From assembly GCA_022829145.1 (NCBI GenBank), contig CM040758.1:19355075-19419074 (forward strand): a DNA stretch of 64,000 nt, read 5' to 3'. A program made the position numbers and the translations under genes. Source of the DNA: Albula goreensis. Its lineage: Eukaryota > Chordata > Actinopteri > Albuliformes > Albulidae. This document shows positions 13,201-24,924 of the stretch, piece after piece (within the stretch, counting starts at the first letter, position 1; every line of letters begins with the position of its first letter). The notes under the pieces were generated by a model, which did not search any database, was not told the origin of the DNA, and worked only from the letters and a program-made list of their open reading frames with translations.

Positions 13201-13630
13201 GCCTCCAACAACAATTTAGCTCTCCCATACAAGTGCTTACCAAGGCCATAATACATGTTGCGCTTAGGCAGTTTGACATTGCCTTATATTTGTGTGCACT
13301 TTTACTGTTATTATTTTCACACACATTTCAATTAACCACAAAAATAAGCAAAATGTAACTTTAATGAGTGATTTATTATAAAAATTGACTTTAAAAGCTG
13401 TGCCATGCCCGATCATAACGTGCTGGATGCTGACATCCCGCTTAGCTGCACCCTGTGCTGTGGGCACCGATTTGGGCACACCTTTACTCAGCGCCAGCAA
13501 CTCTACTGTCCACAGAGAGTTGGCACAGTTTTTTTTGGCACAGTTTTATAGTTTTGTAGAACTATGTGAGCAAATGTTTGCAGAACTAAAGTTTTCGCAT
13601 GCATTTCTGCATGTGTCTGTGATGTCACTT

Positions 13631-13690
13631 TCTTGTCTCTGTCTCTGTCTGTCTTTCTCTCTCTCTCTCTCTCACTCACTCTCTCTTACA
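13631..13690 (+). repeat. TC-rich microsatellite
   Basis: TCTTGTCTCTGTCTCTG leading to an uninterrupted (TC)n and CACTCACTC. Confidence 0.95.
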
Positions 13691-14711
13691 TTGATTTGGT
13701 ACATTTCTTTGAACATTTCTGGCACTTTTTTCAGTCATGCAATGAATTCAACAGCATATCACAGAAACCTTTACACATGTAAAAACACTACAAAGTAACA
13801 ATAGTATCTCCAGAGCACTGGCTGCTCCAGGCTGGAATAATTAATGTCACTGGGTGGCTATATAATCCATGAATTAATTATCATTTAAGCAATGAGAAAA
13901 CACCCAATTTCCTGTCTCCTAAGATGTGTACAACACAACTGCTGTAACATATGGTAATCCCACTTCTAAGGAGGGAGATGTATGCCTCCTTGTGCCAGCT
14001 CCTAATTACTGCCTCATTAGCTCTCAGGTGCAAAATACTGTTGGCAAAGGGAATACCCAATTGGGCTGGATGTGTGACACAAAATATGTAATTACTTTGA
14101 CCCATACATACAACATTAATAATTACATTCAGGTAAAAAAGGATGGGTAAAATAATAATATATTTATTCAACATTTATTCAATGCATGCTTATAAAATGT
14201 GTTTTTTTTTCTTATTTTTTGTGCTTTGTTATCTTTTTTCTCCTATCTACTAATCTGTCACTCACACAGGTGTAGCTGCAGCATGTATGTTAGCAGCTTA
14301 TGTGCATATTTGAACTGTAAGTAAAACAGCAACAAAATGACATCGCACGTGTGCTGAACTTATATAATGTGAAAATTGATAAAATGTAATGTTCCTTCAA
14401 AGTCTCAATCCGTCAGTTTTATAGTTTGACTGAAATGCAGGGACATATGGAGCCATTTAAAATGATGAACATATAATTTTCCTCACATCATCTCTTTATA
14501 TTAATGTACAGTGACATAAACCTACACTTACATCCCTTTCATTAGTCTCTATCTCTAATGTAATGATGTGTCTTATGGTCTCTCACATTAATATGTCTGT
14601 ACAGGTTTATGGAATTCACAGATGAAATGTTATTTAACATTTTGTAATACATGTCTTCCTGGTATTATTATTTTTGAAGCATTCGATTTATATATTATAA
14701 TGCATGGGGCA

Positions 14712-14826
<115 letters not shown>

Positions 14827-17800
14827 ACTTGTCACAAATGTTTTTCACTTTAACTTTGAACAGTTATACTACACATACTATATGTATTCTGAGATAGACT
14901 CGTAGCCATTACTAAAATATAGTTCAGGAGGATTTGAAAATCCATTTCAAATATCAATTCTCTCTCTCTCTGTCTCTCTGTTCCTGTAATCAGCTATTTT
15001 CATTGGGATTTATTGTGGATTTATTTCTTTTTATGATTGCATTTATGTAAAATAACCTTTGCATGATGCAATCCAACCTCTGCTCATAAGCGTTTATTAG
15101 TGTTTGTAATGCAGCAGTGTGGAAATGAATGAGTGATCAGCGAGCTGTTTCAGAGCATAAACGTGAATGGCAGGCAGGATCAAGCAGGCAGCCAGCTTGC
15201 ATCATCTGGGAAATACAAATACTTAACTAAATTCACTCGGCTTTATTGCCATTGTATGAGACGGCACCGAGGGCAATCTTTGCTTTTCAAAGGCGGCAAA
15301 TTATCAGTTTAGCAACTAATAATGTTTTTAGTATTTTGTGTTGACGGAAGTAGTAGTTTTCACCTTATCAGGCATGGTTATGATCATGCAGTAAAAGGAA
15401 GTTTGAATATAAGTAATCACAACACACCAAAATGCTTGTAAGTACTATACTATGTTTTGTAATACTACAGGGTAGTAAAGGAAGATCTCTTGAACATCTT
15501 TTCCTACACTTCTGCAGAAATCCTTTTTGACTTACCCTCATATATCAGGCCAGCTGTTGCAAAAATTGTAAAATGTTATCATGATTAGTATTATTATTTT
15601 ATTTTATTTTTTCGAATGGGGTACAAAAGTTTGAACTGTAAATGTCCAATTGGTCGTGTGATGTAGACATGATCATGTCATTGATTTTTGGATGGGTTCA
15701 GATGAAAATAACATCCTGATCCAGGAGTTTGCAGTCCCTCCTAAATGGATTGATTTATTTGGGTTAAAGTTCATGTCCTTCATGGTATAAGGCAAAAATG
15801 GCAGTCCTTCACCTCAGATCAAAATGATGGATTTAGCAAACTTGTGCTGATGGATGGGACCCTAACACTGTGTGAGATCAGTGCTCTTTCTTCACCACGG
15901 TGTTTGCAATAAGCTGATTCCGCATTTCAGAGATCACATACAGGATTAGATTTATGCTGTATGTTTTCTAGGCCAAAGGAAAGGCTACTGCCAAATGAAT
16001 GTACAGAGCATGTTCCCACTCAGCAGGTTTTTATTGATTTGTCATTTAATTTTACTTCTCTCTCTGTCAATGATACTGCACTGTGTATAATAGAAGTACT
16101 GTTTCGACACATGTGGGAAAGACTGAGGATCAATAATGTAAAATTCCTGCAAAATGAATGTATTCCAGACAACTGCATCACTGGCACCTGTTTCAAACAA
16201 AGGATCAATGGGTTATTTTTTAAAGGAAAGGAAAACATAACCTTTAAAGGTAATTTATTACTACCAGCATGTGATTGGTTTAAAAACATCACAACTTAGG
16301 AACACGGTATCAATGCCCAGACTGAGGTAACTAGACATAAATACATCAAGGGCAGCCAATTATTTTAAATGACAATGCCTAAGTAATGCTTAAACAACTG
16401 GCATATCCACGATGCCTGCCACAAACATATTACTGTGAAGCAAAGTTTTAAAATCAATGTGTTTGTGAGCAGAATGTCAATACACTTAAAAAAGCATCCA
16501 TGTTCTTCTACGAATGGATTATTTTGTATTTAAAGCAACAATGGCCTTATTTCAAAGAAGGCATGGACAAAAATGCCCTGATCCAGATGTGACCCAAGGG
16601 TCCTTTTGCCAAATATTATTATTTTTCCAGTGAGACTTCCCAGTAAGACAAGCTGAACAGTGATACATGTGAGGACAACCTCACATTTTTAACCTATCAG
16701 CAACAGAAAACGTACTGTTGGCTGTGATCTGCACTGTGCATGCTTAACTGGCCTTTAATAGGATTTTTCTTCTGCAGTAGCATACAAGGCTATCTGTTGT
16801 TCAAGGCCATTTTGCTGCCAAGACAGAGGTTATGCAAAATGCAATTTAATGTTTTGTCAGTTTAAAGATCTTAAATAGACATCTGTTGAAAGAATTAAAG
16901 AACTCAAATCATGGCATTTGAGAAGACATTTCAAGAGGAAATATGAATATTTAATTTGCAGAATTAAAACAATGCACACCTTTACTGAAGAGTCGATTTC
17001 ACAACAACAAAACTAGAGGCTGTGCTTTATTAGCTGAGAAATGCCAAAATGAGTCGAGTTGGACAATAAACCTGGAATTTAAACTGGGAGTTTACTCCAT
17101 CACTGACTACGAATAATTTAATTAATTCAGATAAATTACTTAATTCCAACAGAACTGAACTACCTATTCCAGAATAGAAGTGGAAAACATCCAATATCTT
17201 ATATTGGTCCAAATGTATCAGCACATTCAGACAAGTTTAACCCACACAATTACTATCTATAGTTTAGTCATTTAGCAGCTCAGTCTTCAGTTGGAAAGTT
17301 TTGTTTCAACAGGGCCGTCAGATACATAATTTTACAAATATATATATACATTTTGCCAGCTTGAGACTAAGAATAAGCCACAGAACAACTGCTGAGGTAC
17401 ATTGAATGTACAAAATGAGGTGTCTTGCATAAGATTTGTATAGAATTGCTGAAGTTATTTTGTCTCTGCTTTGGGTTACACCTCAAACCAATTAAAGTGG
17501 TAGGAGGTACTGGCCTAGTTACTCAACAAAACAGCTTGGCCTGAAGGAAAAGGTGTTGCATTATTTTTTGTATCACCTATATCTATTCCACTCACAGTGA
17601 ACTGAGCCAATTCAGGTAGACTGACAGCCGAGAAATGATCGCTTTGGTTCATCACCCTCCAGCTGGAGAATTGCTGAAGCAGAAACATAACTAAACACCC
17701 TCACCCTGTATACTTAAGCCAGATATATTCTGCCTCTGTACTATGTGCTGTGATTTAAAACAGAAGTGCATAGCTCTCATCTGTTCTCAAACCAAATGGA

Positions 17801-18353
17801 CAAATAAATGAATCCGTAGAGAATATTCTTCGTTAACAAAGCAGAACAAACAAACTGATGATCATTATGCTAATTAAAAATACACCATTCTGATGTGCCT
17901 TTATGACCCACTGTTTCTTGGGCACTAGTTATCATTCTAGACAGAACAAGATGCTTCAGGGCAGACAGAGTGCGATATCCTTCCTGAGTCTGTCTGTGCA
18001 AAGTGAATAAAATAAACACTCCTGAAGGAATTGATATAATCTTCACAATCCACAGAACATAGTAATAAAAAGTTTAAGCAAAATCATGCAGCGTTAACTC
18101 ATGGAAGCACTTGATTTTTTTTTTTTCCCCTCAAAATCTTTCAGGCACATTTTTTGGGCCATTTGACTCCATCGTTTACAGCGTGTGTGACCCTGTTTAG
18201 CATGCGCTCAAAATGCATTTAAGATTTCTGTACAAGCCAAAAAAAAGTCTGTTTTGGCTGCTTTGGTTGATTTTCAGAATGACTGATTTCCACAGTGGGT
18301 CCCTGGGTTTTCTGAGGACGGAATGCCCAAAACCAAGTCTGTGGAGGTGTTTA

Positions 18354-18455
18354 CCTTGAGGCCAAACCACTCCGCAGCCTTTTCATGTCACAGCAGAAGC
18401 TGAGCAGGTTTGGGCTTCATTTGTACTTCAATGGGAGACCTTCTGGGAAAAGAGC
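18354..18455 (+). mobile_element. 5S-rRNA-derived SINE or 5S pseudogene
   Basis: About 100 nt aligns co-linearly with vertebrate 5S rRNA. GAGGCCAAACCACTCCG matches the 5' ACGGCCACACCACCCTG. Box A reads AAGCTGAGCAGG (18397-18408), then GGGC and GTACTTC follow, and box C reads TTCAATGGGAGACC (18427-18440), then TCTGGGAA. The 3' terminal stem is lost and the sequence runs into unrelated DNA, as in a 5S-headed SINE. It is too diverged to be a functional 5S gene. Confidence 0.7.
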
Positions 18456-21054
18456 ATAAATTTACTACTGGGAGAAGACTTTGTGAACCACTAAAAGACA
18501 TTGTCTCAAATCTTCATGAGCATGACTCATGAATGTGGCTCAATGCTCTCTGAACTTCCTTGCAACATTATGCATTAACACTCTTTATACATACTCTTAC
18601 ATTTCCAACAGAATATGAATTCCATGTGTTCCAATCACTATAGGAAGTATACGTACAAACACAGTATACACTTCATGTATAGTGTGACTTGTGAGCACAA
18701 ACAAATGAAAAAGTGAGGGAATAAAAGAGTACCATGTGAAGTAGTCTGCTGCAAAAGTCCCTTTGTGAATATCCAGACAATATCCCAGAATGTATACGTT
18801 TATTTATGAAAACTGTTTATCTAGAAAGCTGTGGTTGTATATTGTTATGGCCACCATTGCCGCTGTGTGGATGTGAACTCTGTGACTTTGACAGAAGTAG
18901 ATTTTTGGAGCACATTTGGTGGGAGACTCAGTGAAGAAGACAGCTCAACATGCTGACATTCCAAAGCGGCAGTGTCTGAGGGAATGTCAGCACACAATGC
19001 TGTGAGAAAGACATCATCAGCAACAGACAGCAGAAGTAGAAGAGCACACTTCAGGCCTGGGCATTAATGTGAAGTGCAGGGCAAAAGGGGCCAGCAGGTG
19101 CAGATCCGTACAGTTCAAACTTCAAGCTGGGACTGGAGGAGCAAGTTTCTTACACTGCAGTGCTAGATTCAGTCAAATGTACTCAGTCAAGTGTAGATGC
19201 AATCCTCCTGGAATTTACACAACATCTCAGACTGTATACTGCAACATACTTTTTCTGCTAGTTTGTTATTTTTTTACATTTTAAAATAGAAAAGACAAGG
19301 CATAGACATGTTTTGATTGAATGCCTTGGAATGCATATCCCCTAAAAATGGTCTGTGAAAGATCACTGCTGCCTGGGTCAGAACGTGTTTTTATTTCACT
19401 CTCCTGCTTCTCTGCGGGTTGCAATTATTCCAAATAAAAATACACTACAGACATTAGTGAATATTTAATTGCACACATTTGAGGATTATTATTAAAGTGA
19501 GAATATTGGATGCAGTTTTACCCAGTATACCTATTTATGTTTTGTTCAAATAATAATAACAATAAAAAAAACATTCAAGATGTACCACATTACACATTAG
19601 CATTGTGATCATGTGGACAATAGAAGTAGGTGGGTATTTAACAATAACTATGTAGACAGGTGATCTAGAATGATCTGTAAAGAAATCGTCTCAGCTTAAA
19701 ATGTAATATATTTGAAATATTTTCCTCCACTTCTCATGGATTTAATGAGAAAAGTGAATGCTACCCCTGGTTTAGAGTTTGAGATTCTCATTATGCCCGG
19801 CTATACTGATGTGGTTATTGAATGCTGCCTCATTCACCGTGCCAGTGAAAGACTTCCTGAAGTAGGCGTCACACACCTATAACGACAAATCAGAACACTG
19901 GGAATCCTGATGAAACACAGCGATTTCATAATGATGTAGGAAGTGACCACTAAAATAAACAGTGATTAAGATAATTAAGAATCATAACTGACCATGCCCT
20001 TTTATGGAACAGAAGACAAACGTTAACAAATCCGTAACAATCAATTCAAAAAATTCACATTTATTTACTCCTCATAATGAATTTTTGGTAGCATAATAAT
20101 TTAATATGTGTTCATTTTGTTGAGGGAAATAAACAAAAGGAACACACACTTGCATACTTTCTATGGAGACCACTCTATCATGTTGTTAGTTCATTTCACC
20201 CAAAGATTATATTAATCCATATTCGAATAGCACTCGAGAGTAATTTAAAACACCATACAAGGTGATTTTTCATCTGTGAAATGTCCTTCATGCTAGCATT
20301 ACAGCCTTATAACCATTCATGAAAGAAGGCTATGCATGTGTATTGTTAAAATTGGTTCCATTTGCAAAGAAAGCATTTGACCTCTGGCTAGCTAGGTGTA
20401 TCCTTTATTTTCTTTCAAAGACCTGCCATTTAATTCTGAGTTGCTGAGGGTTTGCCGTTATAAATCCTCCCAGCCTTTTCTTCACACTTTCCTTGACTTT
20501 TTATTTATGTAGTTCGTTTTTGCAACGTATTTGAGTTCATGTTGAGGTCAAGGATTTTTTGGCTACAAACTATAATACAGTCCTGGAAAGGTCTTAGAAC
20601 CTGTTTGCACAATTAAAATATTTAGGCACCAGTATTAGGCTATGAAACTGTAATGTAATGTAAACTCATTGGAAGCTGTGTAGTGAATGACTTTTGGACA
20701 ACTCACTGCATTGTTTTATATTTTGGTGACTCATAGTTTTATCGTGATACATAGTCTGTACTGCTGGATACACTGCAGGTGTCAATCAGTTCTCAATTTA
20801 AATATGACCATTAGAGACAGTACAGAGGCAGTGCATCTCCTCCAACCAAGAATGGACTCTACTGGCATGCAATCATTAGGAGTTCCATTTACCCACGCTC
20901 CTTATCAAATTTAGCCAACCTGTTTAGCTTCCTGCAGAATCCCTCTCCTTCCACTGACTCTGGAGGAGGCGGACTTGAACACAATGATTTATGTGACGAT
21001 GAGGCCCCTCCTCTTGCCACACTGCAGATGCTCCTGTGCTGTTGAACCCTAACA

Positions 21055-21290
21055 GGTCAGTATATGCTCAGTTCATACAGGTCAGTATATGCTCAGTTCA
21101 TACAGGTCAGTATATGCTTAGTTCATCCAGGTCAGTACATGCTCAGTTCATCCAGGTCAGTATATGCTTAGGTCATCCAGGTCAGTACATGCTTTCAGTT
21201 CATCCAGGTCAGTACATGCTCAGTTCATACAGGTCAGTATATGCTCAGTTCATACAGGTCAGTATATGCTCAGTTCAGTACATGCTCAGC
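21055..21290 (+). repeat. 25-bp minisatellite, about nine copies
   Basis: GGTCAG starts recur at 21055, 21080, 21105, 21130, 21155, 21180, 21207, 21232 and 21257. The unit is GGTCAGTATATGC plus TCAGTTCATACA, with TATATG/TACATG and CATACA/CATCCA variants; one unit is longer by two bases. The frame-shifting 25-bp period explains the repetitive open frames here; none is a gene. Confidence 0.95.
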
Positions 21291-21354
21291 ATCCACTGGT
21301 CCCCAGCATGCTCAGTTCATCCATGACTGCCACTACAGTTCATGCATCCACTGG

Positions 21355-21546
21355 TGCCCAGCTAACAAGCCAGTGAGCCAGCTTAACCATTGCTTCTCCC
21401 CAACAAGGCTGAGACAACTGTTGCCTTTCCAATGCAGATCTCTGGCCATAGCTGGTAATGGTGTGACTGGGATTTGAACACCCAGTCCCAGGTCACATGC
21501 TTGTTTGCCAAATAAATGTCTTATTGCGTGAGCCAACTGGAGTCCC
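21355..21546 (-). mobile_element. tRNA-derived SINE
   Basis: On the minus strand, starting near 21546, the head shows a pol III A-box-like TGGCTCACGCAA and a B-box GTGTTCAAATCCC. The latter sits in a near-perfect T-arm (ACTGGG, loop, CCCAGT). A-to-B spacing is about 45 nt, suggesting a long-variable-arm tRNA parent. A non-tRNA body follows toward 21355. Too degenerate in the anticodon region to be a tRNA gene. Its 3' boundary is uncertain because a minisatellite abuts it. Confidence 0.6.
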
Positions 21547-21911
21547 GCTGCATTAGTTTTTGATGAAAACAAAACCCTTTAACCATCAAAAATAGCAGCA
21601 AAGTCTAGACTCAAGTAAAAAAAAAAAGAAAATTATTGTTACAAATTGTCCATTAGCATATATCTGAGAGCTAGACTGCCACTCACTCTGAGAATGCAAT
21701 TCCACATGAATTTAATTTAAGGGATCCAAAAGAAAAAAAAAAAAAAAAAGATTATGTTCTGGGTGTCTTGAGAATTAAAGCAGCCATTACTGAATACAGA
21801 AATACTAAGAAAGTGTAAATATGTATTTCTTATCTATCGACCTCATTAGATAAATTAAAACACTTTTTATTATTTAAATGGGAAACATCCTTCAGAGGGC
21901 CTCCTACTTCC

Positions 21912-21925
21912 CAAGCAGGGGGCAG
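21912..21925 (+). promoter_or_regulatory. CTCF-like motif (one mismatch)
   Basis: CAAGCAGGGGGCAG matches the CTCF core at 13 of 14 positions on the + strand. No other evidence for binding. Confidence 0.3.
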
Positions 21926-23482
21926 ACATGCCAAACTTATTAAATGTGGTTTCAAAAAAATGTTGTTAATTCATTAACTCTACTGCTGCCCATCTTGCTT
22001 TTACATATTAATTATTAATCAGATTTTTTTTAACTGTTCAGACATCATAGTAATCACAAAAATAGTGAGGGCTAAAGTACAAATAAATCTGTCATTATAT
22101 GGTCAATGTTAGTAAATCCTCTGATGGCTCTTTGTCAGTTTTTTGTCTACATTTTCATTACTCTGTGTCACTATTGACAAAGTAGTGTACACAAACCCGC
22201 AATTGCATTTTCTGTGTTTTGATTTCTTAAATAACACATGCTTTACACTGACCACTAAGGAGCCCTCTAATTCCACCCATCAGTTCAACAGAAGAATCAT
22301 CTCTACATGAATCATCTACGGGATTCATCTAAACTAGACCACTTAACATGTTCACAAACCAACACAGAACCAGGTTTGGGACCCACAATGAACAAGTAGG
22401 TAAAAAAAAGGTTGTGTTGTCAATGCCCATGCAGAAGGATGATGTGAAGAATATCAGAGGGTCAGCTGAACTTGGGTTGGATTCAGACTTTTGGGTCAGA
22501 ATTCAGTCCTGAGTTTCAAACAAAATACATATATATATAATGCTATACATTTACAGGCAGTGAATAATGATACAGATTCACACTATTCAATCAAGTGCTT
22601 TAACACAAAGCTTGCCATGAATGGTAAAGAAAATTCATCTGTTTTTCAACTCCTAAAGCAATCAAGGTCACAATGGGCGGACGGCTGAGTGAAAACCCAA
22701 TCAGAGGTGTAAGTCTAATGAAGCACAGCGTAATGAAAATGGAAAATTGGCAATGACAGTGCCACGCTGACTCCTAAGCTTTGATGACAACTGAGATTGT
22801 ATTTTGAATGAAATGAACAATGAGCTTCCATCTTCAAATAAGAAGAGTCAAATTGGGGAATTTGAGCTGAATACACGATTTAACTCAATTAAACTCTGCA
22901 ACTGCACTCATAGCATCTCAAATAAACTGATTCAAATGTGTCCTATAGATGGCATTCAATCAATGGTGCATGCATACACAGTGAAAAAAAAGCATTTCAA
23001 AAGCAGTGTACTGTGAGTAGAATACGCATCCAGAGCAGATGTATGAAAAAGAGTAATGTTGATTGATCAGTACATATTATTTATAGTAGACAATATTAGC
23101 ATATCCACTCCTCTGAGGTCCAGGCTGCATTAGACCTGGGCAGGTGCTGCAAAGCCTTGGTTACTAGGTTACTTGGTTACTTGTTACTTGTAGGGCTTGT
23201 GGCTCAAAGTCACTGAATGGAAACATTTGAAGGTGGCATATCTCTTTGAGCCAGGTGAAGTCAGTCATTAGGAAGTGTGTAGGAATACTGTGGCCCCCAG
23301 ACATTGCCTCAATCAGAATGTCCTTCAGAACTGAATAGCTGAGGATGAACAGAAGTGGACATGGACATCCTCTGGCTGATGGAGAATCGTAAATCCCATC
23401 TCTAGGTTTCAGTAAAGCATTCAAGTGGATTTTGTGGTGATAAAATATACTGAGAGACAAAATGCAAACCTTTTACATCAGA

Positions 23483-23556
23483 AAAATTATGCACATTTTG
23501 TCAAAATGCTAAATATCAGACAAATTATTCATATTTTGTCAAAATGCAAAATATTC
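23483..23556 (+). repeat. two-copy 37-bp direct repeat
   Basis: AAATTATGCACATTTTGTC and AAATTATTCATATTTTGTC, each followed by AAAATGCnAAATAT, lie in tandem. A local duplication, not coding. Confidence 0.8.
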
Positions 23557-24892
23557 TGTCTGTTTCAAACCCAGTGTTTGGAAATTATATTGTTTCCTCC
23601 TGAACATCTTTTCCCCATCTTACCCATTGGACTTCAAAGTAATTTCAGGAAGTTCCAACTCATTTCTGGGCTCACAGTAGTGTCACGAACCAGTTTTACT
23701 CTTGCCCAGCTATTTGGATTAAAATAACAGTATCTAGGTGTCATGATACACATACCCAACATTTACTTGAATGTGTGAAATCTCTAAATGTTCTTATGTA
23801 ATCTTCCTGATATGCCTTTCCATAACTTTATCATCAGATTTCTTTGGAAGCGCCTTGTGTAAATACCTATGCATTATGTTTGAAGATGTGGAAAAACGTC
23901 TGTAGATCAGAGCAATTATTTCCATTTTGAGAACCGTATTAGTTAATTCTCTAATGGAACAAAATGAAATTGTGTTCTGATGGCATGTCAAGCACTCTTA
24001 AACTCCATTTTTGCTTTGAAACAGTCATGCCTAATTTCAACAATGGACATTTTATGGGCTGTTGTTTTTGAATTTATTTAACCTGCCACAAGTTTATGCA
24101 TGTGACAGATCTGTCATTACCCTTGCCAACAGATCATATGTTATTTATATCCACAACAACTGAAGAGGTCCTTTCTACAAAAGATTTATTTTCTTTCACA
24201 GTTCAGAATGAGTTTCTGAGCCAATATCCTGACCTCAATGCAGCACTTGGGTTGGACAGCATGTTGTGTAACCAAAGCCCAGTTTAGTCTGCCCAAAATG
24301 AACTTTGCTCAATGATAAAAGTATGGAAGCATTTTTCCAGCACAGTATCTCAGAAAGTCCATTTAATTTGAATGGTACTCAAAGATAAAAAAATAAAAGA
24401 AAATGACAATCAAATGCACAATGTTAATCTCTAAAATGTTAATCTCAAGATGTACTTTGGCAGGATATTAAATATTGCTTTGCTGCTTGTTGTGAACTGG
24501 CTAATGGCCATATATTTTATCTAGTCAAGGATTTCCAGGTATGAAATTAATGGGTACTATGTGAATGCTTTCAAGCCAATGGAATGAGAGGAAATGCTGG
24601 ATCCTATAGCTGTTGATTCTATAATGTAATATTCTTCATAGAAGAACAAAAATATATTCCCATGGTTGATTTTATCTTGCTTTATTTTACACTGAAAATA
24701 TAGTAGAACAGCATCTGGAAATAATGTGCACATGTAAGGGGAAAACAAAATTTTGCATGATTTGATCAGTAAAACAGCAGTGCTTGTTTACTCCTAAAGG
24801 GAACGATAAAGCATGTTTTTAATGCACTGTTGAATATATCGGGAGTTGTGCCCTCTTACCATGTAATGACTGAGTCCATTTTAAATAAAAAG

Positions 24893-24924
<32 letters not shown>

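Noticed and set aside
15961-16299. 112-codon open frame
   Set aside because: No recognisable domain, AT-rich, overlapped by an antisense frame of similar length; chance frame.
18354-18455. Functional 5S rRNA gene
   Set aside because: Too many substitutions in the box regions and the 3' terminal stem is missing.
21036-21477. Three overlapping repetitive open frames
   Set aside because: A 25-bp repeat is not a multiple of three and yields similar frames in all registers; no gene.
21469-21546. Functional tRNA gene
   Set aside because: A and B boxes are present but no proper acceptor or anticodon stem; fits a SINE head instead.
23164-23460. Minus-strand frame with CPLLFILS, resembling the PLLF part of LINE reverse transcriptases
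   Set aside because: Only one short word matches; no YADD-type box or neighbouring domain found.
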